A stretch of DNA of 64,000 bases from an uncultured Muribaculaceae bacterium (lineage in GTDB: Bacteria; Bacteroidota; Bacteroidia; Bacteroidales; Muribaculaceae). Below the pieces are notes generated by a model, which was not told the DNA's origin, did no database searches, and worked only from the letters and a program-made list of their open reading frames with translations. The translations under genes were made by a program, and so were the position numbers. Shown piece by piece: positions 58,303-64,000 of the stretch. Position 1 is the first letter of the stretch; every line of letters starts with the position of its first letter. The DNA is taken from NCBI GenBank assembly GCA_910584905.1, contig CAJUCQ010000024.1, positions 1 to 64,000 of the forward strand, given 5' to 3'.

Positions 58303-61296
58303 TTAGAAATCGACTTGGACGCCGAGGATAAACTGGCGGGTGGAGGGGAAGTGCGTACGCGAACCCTGTCCGCCCGGATAAAGACCGTTGACCTGATACG
58401 ACGACGGGTCTACGCCGCTGAACTTCGTGATGGTAAACACGTTCTTGACCGAGCCGTAGAAGCGCACGCTGTTCATGAATCGTGCGGTCGGCGTCTTGAG
58501 CGTGTAGCCGAGTGTCAGCATGTCGAGCTTGAAGTAGTCGCCTCGCTCGAGGAAGTAGTCGCTGACAACGGGGTTGGCCGACGGATTGATGTCGAAGTTC
58601 TTGCCGTAGGCTTTGCGCAGGCGGTTGCCGGTGAAGTTGCGGTTGCCGTAGTAGAAGTCGTGGATGTTGAAGATGTCAAAGCCGAAGGCGCCGCGGAAGA
58701 AGAGCGCGAGGTCGAAGTTGCGGTAGCGGAAGTTGTGGGTCGTCGACATGGTGAACTTGGGCATGCCGTTGCCCACAACCTGACGGTCTTCTTCCGTGGC
58801 CTGAGCCGCGCGGATGATGTCGCCGTCCTTGTCGTAGACGAGCCAGTCGCCGTCGCTGGTGATGCCGGCGTACTTCCACATGTAGAAGTTGCCGAGGGGC
58901 TTGCCCTTTTCGATGCGCTGGAGGTTGTAGTAGGGGTAGGGGTCTTCGGTCGGGCAACCGTAGTAGTAGTCCTGACCGATGTATTCCGAGTTGGAGAAAT
59001 CGACAAACTTGTTGCTCATCCATGTGCCGACGACGCTGAAGTTGTAGTCGAAGTCTTTGGTCTGAACGGCGTTGAAGTTGAGATCGAATTCAAAACCGGT
59101 GTTTTTCATCGTGCCCACGTTGACGAAGGTCTCGTCGTGGAGGTAGGGCGGAACGGACACCTTGTAGTTGCCGAGAAGGTCCTGCTGGCGGCGGTTGAAG
59201 TAGTTGAGCGAGCCGTAGAAGCGGCTGTTGAACATGGCGAAGTCGATGCCGACGTTCCAGTTCTTGCCCTTTTCCCACTTGAGGTCGGGGTTGACGTTCT
59301 TGCCCGGGCCCCATACCTGATAGTACTTGCCCTGATAGAAGTAGTAGCCGAAGCCGCTCATCGTGTTGATGGAAAGATACGAGCCGAAGTCCTGATTGCC
59401 CGTCACGCCGAAGTCACCGCGGATTTTGAGGTCGTTGAGCCATGAGCGCGTCGAGGCCATGAATTCTTCCTGAGAGATGCGCCAGCCGGCGGAGAAGGCC
59501 GGGAAGTCGCCCCATTTGTGCGAGGCGCCGAACTTCGACGAACCCTCGTGGCGGATTGAGGCCGTCAGGAGATACTTGCCGTCGTAATCGTAGCTTACGC
59601 GGCCGAAGAAGCTGATGAGCTTGGCGTCGTTCTTGTAGGAGCCCATGAGCACTTCGCCCTCTTCTTTGGCGAGTTCGCCGGAGCCCATGTTGTCGGAACC
59701 GAGGCCGTCGTTGGGGAAATCCTTGTTGGAGATGTCAAAACCTTCGTACTGCGAGTACTGGTAGGAATAGCCGGCCATGGCCTTGAGGTTGTTCTTGCCG
59801 TACGAGCCTGTGTAGTTGGCAAGCCATTCGAGGATATACTGGCGTTCTTTTGCGTAAGAGCGCGAGGCCTCGCCGGCGTAGCCGCTGTTGATGGCGAGAG
59901 TCGAGGTCGACGGACGGAACCACGAGTTGTTGTTCGAATACTGGTGGTCGGCGAAAGTTACCTGCGTGTTGAGCGTGTGCTTGCCTTCGTCTTCTTTAAG
60001 GAAGAGGGGGAGGATGTTGAGCTTGAGCGTGCCGTCCCAGTCGAGAAGTTTGGTGTCGGCATGGTTCTTTTCAAGCTTCTGGAGTTCGACGGGGTTGGCG
60101 TTTACTACCTGTCCTTGGAAGTTGTAGTAGAGGTTGGGGTTCTCGGGGTCCATCAGCGGCGTGGTGGGGTTGGCCTCGATGGCGTTGCGGAACACGCTCC
60201 AGTCGGCGTTGTCGCGGTAGATGATACGCGGGGCCACGTTGACGTTCACCGTGAAGAGGCCGCCCTTGGTCGTGTGCATCACCGATGCGCGGGCGCCGTA
60301 TTCCTCGCGCTTGGAGCGGAGGTCGATGCCGTGGGCGTTGCGATAGTCGGCGCTGACGCGGTAGTTGGTCTTTTCGTTGCCGCCGCTGATGCTCAGCGTG
60401 TGCTGGTGGGTGAAGCCCGTGCGGCTCACGGCGTCGAGCCAGTCGATGTTGCCGCCGAGGTCAACGCCCGTGTCGCCCCAGCCGAGGCGCACTTCGCGGT
60501 AGTCTGCGGCGGTCATCATGTCGAGTTCCTTGTTGATTTTGTCCCAAGCGAGGTTGGTCGAGTAGGTTGTGTGGACCGAGCCGTCCTTGCTGCCTTTCTT
60601 TGTCGTCACGAGGATGACGCCGTTGGAGCCGCGGGTGCCGTAGATGGCCGAGGCCGCGCCGTCCTTGAGGATGTCGAACGAAGCGATGTCGTTGGGGTTG
60701 ATGTTGGTGAGATTGCCGCCGGGGATACCGTCAATCACAATCAGCGGGCCGAGGCCTGCCGAACGCGACGATACGCCGCGAATCTGAATCGAGGCCTGAT
60801 TGTTGGGGTCGCCCGCGCCGGTGTTGGTGATTGACACACCGGGCACCTTGCCCTGAATCATCATCGAGGGGTCAAGCGAGCTGACGGTGAGGAAGTCCTT
60901 TTCGCCGACGTGCGCGATGGCCGAGGTCAGCTCTTTTTTGTCCATCGTGCCGTAGCCGATTACGACTACTTCGTTGAGCACCGAATTGTTGGGTTGGAGG
61001 ACAACGTCAATGAGCGTGCGGCCGTTGACGTCGATGTCCTGAGTCTGACAGCCTACATACGAAATCTGCATCTTGCCTTTGGCATCGATTGAAAGTTCGT
61101 ACCGGCCGTCGATGTCGGTGACGGCGCCGGCCTTTGCGCCGAGTGCGACGACGGACGCGCCGATAAGCGGTTCGCCTTCATGGTCGGTGACCGTTCCCGC
61201 CACTTTGATCTGCTGTGCCGTCATTGTCGATACGGCGAATATCGCAAGGATAACAGCCGAGATGCGACGGAGTGCATTGGTTCTGGGAATTTTCAT
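58303..61296 (-). CDS. SusC-like TonB-dependent outer-membrane transporter
   Basis: This 997-residue protein imports oligosaccharides through the outer membrane. A signal peptide (about 1-27) is followed by a carboxypeptidase-like domain (about 30-105, VAGTVTDHEGEPLIGASV) and the TonB box and SusC signature (LNEVVVIGYGTMDKKELT). The plug (about 125-240) has IRGVSSRSAGLGPLIVIDG. The 22-strand barrel follows and the protein ends with FILGVQVDF. TonB and ExbB/ExbD in the first part of the window can power it. First gene of the SusC-D-E-glycosidase operon; a -7 box lies 36 bp upstream. Confidence 0.95.
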   Translation of the reverse strand: MKIPRTNALRRISAVILAIFAVSTMTAQQIKVAGTVTDHEGEPLIGASVVALGAKAGAVTDIDGRYELSIDAKGKMQISYVGCQTQDIDVNGRTLIDVVLQPNNSVLNEVVVIGYGTMDKKELTSAIAHVGEKDFLTVSSLDPSMMIQGKVPGVSITNTGAGDPNNQASIQIRGVSSRSAGLGPLIVIDGIPGGNLTNINPNDIASFDILKDGAASAIYGTRGSNGVILVTTKKGSKDGSVHTTYSTNLAWDKINKELDMMTAADYREVRLGWGDTGVDLGGNIDWLDAVSRTGFTHQHTLSISGGNEKTNYRVSADYRNAHGIDLRSKREEYGARASVMHTTKGGLFTVNVNVAPRIIYRDNADWSVFRNAIEANPTTPLMDPENPNLYYNFQGQVVNANPVELQKLEKNHADTKLLDWDGTLKLNILPLFLKEDEGKHTLNTQVTFADHQYSNNNSWFRPSTSTLAINSGYAGEASRSYAKERQYILEWLANYTGSYGKNNLKAMAGYSYQYSQYEGFDISNKDFPNDGLGSDNMGSGELAKEEGEVLMGSYKNDAKLISFFGRVSYDYDGKYLLTASIRHEGSSKFGASHKWGDFPAFSAGWRISQEEFMASTRSWLNDLKIRGDFGVTGNQDFGSYLSINTMSGFGYYFYQGKYYQVWGPGKNVNPDLKWEKGKNWNVGIDFAMFNSRFYGSLNYFNRRQQDLLGNYKVSVPPYLHDETFVNVGTMKNTGFEFDLNFNAVQTKDFDYNFSVVGTWMSNKFVDFSNSEYIGQDYYYGCPTEDPYPYYNLQRIEKGKPLGNFYMWKYAGITSDGDWLVYDKDGDIIRAAQATEEDRQVVGNGMPKFTMSTTHNFRYRNFDLALFFRGAFGFDIFNIHDFYYGNRNFTGNRLRKAYGKNFDINPSANPVVSDYFLERGDYFKLDMLTLGYTLKTPTARFMNSVRFYGSVKNVFTITKFSGVDPSSYQVNGLYPGGQGSRTHFPSTRQFILGVQVDF

Positions 61297-61331
61297 GATA
61301 AGATTGGTTTAACAGTTAAGTTTTCGTAATG

Positions 61332-61339
61332 CAAAGGTA
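61332..61339 (-). promoter_or_regulatory. -7 promoter box of the SusC operon
   Basis: The minus strand reads TACCTTTG (plus strand CAAAGGTA), matching TAnnTTTG, with transcription expected about 30 nt before the SusC start. The -33 element is weak, which would fit a promoter needing an activator. Confidence 0.5.
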
Positions 61340-61478
61340 GTGCATTATTCCGCACAATCCCTCGCGTCGGGCGGGCGCACGCCGAATATATAGTCCGACG
61401 AGTGCGTTTGTGGAGATAAAATGTTTGCGTGTCAGTAGGTTGTGTTTTTCTTTAGTCTCGAAATTGGTAGTGTGTTTT

Positions 61479-63125
61479 TTACATGATTTTCATCACTTCG
61501 TCTTCGAATTCGGCTCGCGGGCCGGCTGATTTGTTGCGTGTTTTTGTGCGGTAGTTGTAGATTGTCGTCACGGAGTAGCGCAGAAACTGGGCTATCTTCA
61601 CGCTGTCGGTGATTCCGAGGCGCACGAGCGCGAAGATGCGCAGCTGGGTGTTGAGCTGGCCCTCTTTCTTCAGGGTGATGCGCTCTTCCGGCACGAGCAG
61701 GGCGTTGAACTGTTCGACGAAATCGGGGAAAAGTTTAAGAAAGGTTGTGTCAAAGTTCTTGTAGAAGGCCTTGAGTTCCTCGTCCATAAGGTCGGTGCTT
61801 TTGAGGGCTTTGCGGAGCTCATCGGTCTTGCCGGCGTTGAGCAGTTTGTTGAGGCTGCGTCTGTAGCCGTCGAGTTTCTCAATATAAACGGAACACTGGT
61901 CCATATATTGTGCGATGTACTCTTCTTTGATTTGCGAGTTTTCGGCGATGGCCCTGTTGGCTTCGGAGAGGCGGGTGTTGAAGTCGGTGAGTTCTTCGTT
62001 GAGGGCCTTGAGTTTCTCGTTGGTCATGCGCACGCTGCGCTCGGCCTCGGCGGTTTCGTTTTTTTGTTTCCACACGCGCCATACGGCAAGCAGAAGGAAT
62101 AGAGCCAGCAGACTTATGATGCACGTGAGCCACCGCTGGCGCGTCTTTTCGTGCTGGATGGCCTTGACGTAGGCTTCGTTGACGATGGGAAATATGTCGT
62201 TGATTTCGAGCACTCGGAGGCGGGCGTTGCATTTGCGGGCGTCGTCCATTGATATGCGCAGGAAGTCGTAGGCATCGGTGACGTCGCCCTTGCGGTAGAG
62301 GTGCACCCCGAGCTGTCGAAGCGACACGTATTCTCTTACCGCCGCCTGAAGGTCGGCTATCGACGAGATGAGCATGTTTTCCTCGGCCTTTTCTTCATTT
62401 CCGAGATTGCGGTATGAGGTTGCCAGCGTGAAGGCGCAGAGGGCGCGGTCGTGGGTGGTGTATTCGGCTGTCGACAGGTAATCCTCAATGATTTTGGCGG
62501 CCTCGGCGTATTCGCCGCGCGCGTTGTGGCGGTCGGCGAGGTTGATGGCGTATGAGAGCGACCCCGGCTCGCTCCGCGCTATTATCGAGTCCTGATGGGC
62601 GGCGCTCAGGCGGGCATAGTGTTCGCGGTCCTCGGGGCGCAGGCTGTAGCCGGCAAGCGACGAATAAATGGTCCGCCCTATATAGTGGTAGTAGGGTCTG
62701 AGCCATTCGGGGACGTCTTCGAGGGCGATGGTGTCGGTGATGTCGATAGCCTCTTTGTACAAGCCCATGCTTCCGAGGACGTTTGCCGTGTTGAGGGCGG
62801 CGTTGATTGCGAGGTCGCGGCGCCCGGTGCGGCGCGCAAGTTCTTCGCGGCGGCGGCAGTATGCCAGTGCCGAGTCGGTGTTGTAGGGGCGGAATTCGTC
62901 GAGGAGCGCACCGAGGGAGAAGAAGCGGGAGTCGTCATCGCGGGCATCGGCGAGAAGCCTGCGAAGCTCGGTGAGCTGGTCCTCCTTGCGCTGGCGGTAG
63001 ACGTCGCGCCGCTCTATTGTCGTGCGCAGTTCGTGCATGAGCGAGTCGCGTCGCGCTTTATGCCCTTCGCTTCGGGCAAAAGGGGCGGCGACAATCAGGA
63101 GCAGGAGTATAAGTAAGGGTTTCAT
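61479..63125 (-). CDS. DUF6377 TPR membrane protein, probable regulator of the Sus-like locus
   Basis: This 548-residue protein has a signal peptide (about 1-19) and a TPR-like helical periplasmic region (about 25-320). One membrane helix (about 331-348, ISLLALFLLLAVW) is followed by a coiled coil (about 355-400) and a cytoplasmic DUF6377 region. The end (ALVRLGITDSVKIAQFLRYS then TIYNYRTKTRNK) resembles a LuxR-like helix-turn-helix. DUF6377 proteins are frequently found next to SusC/SusD genes in Bacteroidales. Sensing in the periplasm with DNA binding in the cytoplasm is the likely mode, but this is inferred. It has its own promoter at 63139-63169 and ends 182 bp before the SusC start. Confidence 0.82.
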   Translation of the reverse strand: MKPLLILLLLIVAAPFARSEGHKARRDSLMHELRTTIERRDVYRQRKEDQLTELRRLLADARDDDSRFFSLGALLDEFRPYNTDSALAYCRRREELARRTGRRDLAINAALNTANVLGSMGLYKEAIDITDTIALEDVPEWLRPYYHYIGRTIYSSLAGYSLRPEDREHYARLSAAHQDSIIARSEPGSLSYAINLADRHNARGEYAEAAKIIEDYLSTAEYTTHDRALCAFTLATSYRNLGNEEKAEENMLISSIADLQAAVREYVSLRQLGVHLYRKGDVTDAYDFLRISMDDARKCNARLRVLEINDIFPIVNEAYVKAIQHEKTRQRWLTCIISLLALFLLLAVWRVWKQKNETAEAERSVRMTNEKLKALNEELTDFNTRLSEANRAIAENSQIKEEYIAQYMDQCSVYIEKLDGYRRSLNKLLNAGKTDELRKALKSTDLMDEELKAFYKNFDTTFLKLFPDFVEQFNALLVPEERITLKKEGQLNTQLRIFALVRLGITDSVKIAQFLRYSVTTIYNYRTKTRNKSAGPRAEFEDEVMKIM

Positions 63126-63138
63126 GGTAGTTATACGA

Positions 63139-63169
63139 CAAAATTAGCAAAAATATTTTTATCTCCAAA
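63139..63169 (-). promoter_or_regulatory. Promoter of the DUF6377 regulator gene
   Basis: Minus-strand -33 TTTG (plus strand CAAA, 63166-63169), a 19-bp spacer and -7 TAATTTTG (63139-63146). The -7 box is only 13 bp from the start codon, so the leader is very short. Confidence 0.65.
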
Positions 63170-63218
63170 AAAATTCCCGCGTATGAATGTTTTTTATTGT
63201 CGAACCGGCTCTAAAGAC

Positions 63219-63250
63219 GCCGGAGCCGACGCGCACGCGCCGGCTCCGGC
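63219..63250 (-). terminator. Hairpin after the SusE-like gene at the window edge
   Basis: GCCGGAGCCG (63219-63228) pairs with CGGCTCCGGC (63241-63250) around a GC-rich loop, about 45 bp past the stop. Downstream T content on the minus strand is low (GTCTTTAG). Confidence 0.55.
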
Positions 63251-63293
63251 TTGGAGATTGTGTATGTCAAAAAGACAGGTTATTGTCTTTACC

Positions 63294-64000
63294 TTAGAAG
63301 CGTACTTTGCGGGCGGTGCCGTCGGCGCTGATTTCGATGCAAAGGGTGCCGCGGCGGGGCGACGTCAGGCGGCGGCCCGAGAGGTCGTAGTATGAGGCTT
63401 TGCCTGCGCTTTCGGTGCTGACGTTGTCGATGCCCGACGTTGACCCGTCGGTGCATGCGAAGGTCATGTCGGCGAGGTTGAGGGTCAGCGTGTAGGTGCC
63501 TGCTTCGCTGATATTCCATTTTGTGTCGTAGGTGTTGTTTTCGGTGAGGCGGTTGTAGTCGATTGCGCCCGTGAGCCCGTCGATGGCGGGGTCATAGGGG
63601 TGGAGCCACGGGCCGCCCCAGTTGGCCCACGGGTTGCCGAGGAATTTGAATTCGCCGGCGTTGAGTTTCGTCGTGATTGTGAATACAAAGGGGTTGGATT
63701 CGGAGGCGTTGATGGCGAGAGCGTCGTTGAGGCTCCAGCCGCCGGGGGTGGCGTCGCCCACGGCATAGAGGATGTCGAAGCGCACCGCTTTTTCCTGATA
63801 TGCGGCTTTTACGGCCGAGACAGTGAGATCGGCTACGTTGACCGTCACATTATAGTTGGCGCTTTCGGCTACTTGAAACTGCCAGTCGTTGTCGGTGGCG
63901 TTGGCGGCCACGATGTGCGATATATCCTTGGGGTCGGACGAAGCGTTGCGGAACTCAAGCTCCGAACCGTTATAGCCCGTGTCGCCCGTGAATTTGAAGT
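63294..64000 (-). CDS. SusE-like protein with T9SS-like tail (5' end outside the window)
   Basis: The frame is open to the window edge, giving at least 235 residues of C-terminal sequence. It holds the end of one beta module (FKFTGDTGYNGSELEFRNAS onward), a second module starting LYAVGDATPGGWSLNDA and containing TLNLADMTFACTDG, and a 40-residue tail with YYDLSGRRLTSPRRGTLCIE and the basic end ARKVRF. The tail looks like a type IX sorting signal, whereas the five-module SusE protein in the same region is a lipoprotein. The module fold is that of SusE/SusF, so an alpha-glucan-binding role is likely. Whether a catalytic domain lies further upstream is unknown. Confidence 0.75.
   Translation of the reverse strand, partial: FKFTGDTGYNGSELEFRNASSDPKDISHIVAANATDNDWQFQVAESANYNVTVNVADLTVSAVKAAYQEKAVRFDILYAVGDATPGGWSLNDALAINASESNPFVFTITTKLNAGEFKFLGNPWANWGGPWLHPYDPAIDGLTGAIDYNRLTENNTYDTKWNISEAGTYTLTLNLADMTFACTDGSTSGIDNVSTESAGKASYYDLSGRRLTSPRRGTLCIEISADGTARKVRF

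Noticed and set aside
56623..59445. 940-codon open frame antisense to SusC and SusD
   Set aside because: Spans two well-supported genes on the opposite strand and has shadow composition with no motif.
1..64000. Transposons, prophage genes, tRNA or rRNA genes
   Set aside because: None were recognised; long hairpins found are all placed as terminators or small repeats.

Overview
The window looks like a chromosomal segment of a fairly GC-rich gut Bacteroidales bacterium, most likely of the Muribaculaceae or a close relative. This placement is inferred from gene content and promoter style; no 16S rRNA is present. Supporting signs are a SusC/SusD locus with a DUF6377 protein, a SprA (type IX secretion) gene, DUF6452/DUF6048/DUF4199 genes, a GT3 glycogen synthase, a fused glutamine-dependent NAD synthetase, and repeated Bacteroidetes-type promoter boxes (TTTG about 20 bp before TAnnTTTG). 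No rRNA, tRNA, CRISPR array, prophage or transposase gene was seen.

Layout. 1-509: non-coding, with three 20-bp palindromes spaced exactly 89 bp apart and a terminator. 510-3869 (minus): exbB-exbD-exbD-tonB energy-transduction operon. 4274-6250: nadE. 6264-12308 (minus): tamB then an AgcS amino-acid symporter. 12406-15590: two tandem, overlapping paralogous membrane proteins of unknown function. 15688-21323 (minus): CBM20-GH77 4-alpha-glucanotransferase and a secreted GH13 amylase with a T9SS-like tail. 21529-23107 (minus): a 52-residue membrane peptide missed by a 60-codon cutoff, a small secreted protein with a T9SS-like tail, and an SGNH hydrolase split by a 10-base homopolymer. 23213-27469 (minus): glycogen synthase (GT3) and glucan phosphorylase (GT35). 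27528-28859 (minus): OmpP1/FadL porin. 29047-36589 (plus): eight tightly packed genes, PBP1A to a short-chain dehydrogenase. 36710-39307: clpB. 39454-47618 (minus): ruvA then the very large sprA. 47747-49721 (minus): small membrane protein and CoA-transferase, transcribed away from miaB and an SF1 helicase (49789-53101). 53177-61296 (minus): a polysaccharide utilization locus SusC-SusD-five-module SusE-like lipoprotein-clan GH-D glycosidase. 61479-63125 (minus): DUF6377 TPR protein. 63294 to the edge: the C-terminal part of another SusE-like protein with a T9SS-like tail.

How the genes fit together. Alpha-glucan handling recurs: surface binding and import (SusC/D/E, powered by TonB-ExbBD), an exported amylase, periplasmic or cytoplasmic glucanotransferase, and glycogen storage and mobilisation. 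SprA is part of the type IX secretion machinery, and three proteins in the window carry tails that look like its cargo signals. Envelope biogenesis is the second theme (TamB, PBP1A, OmpP1, DUF6048).

The strongest leads for something undescribed are the periodic palindromes, the homopolymer-split SGNH hydrolase (possible phase variation), the five-module SusE-like protein with two almost identical modules, the tandem membrane paralogs, and mutually overlapping divergent promoters at 49.73-49.77 kb. All calls were made by reading the sequence; no database search was run.
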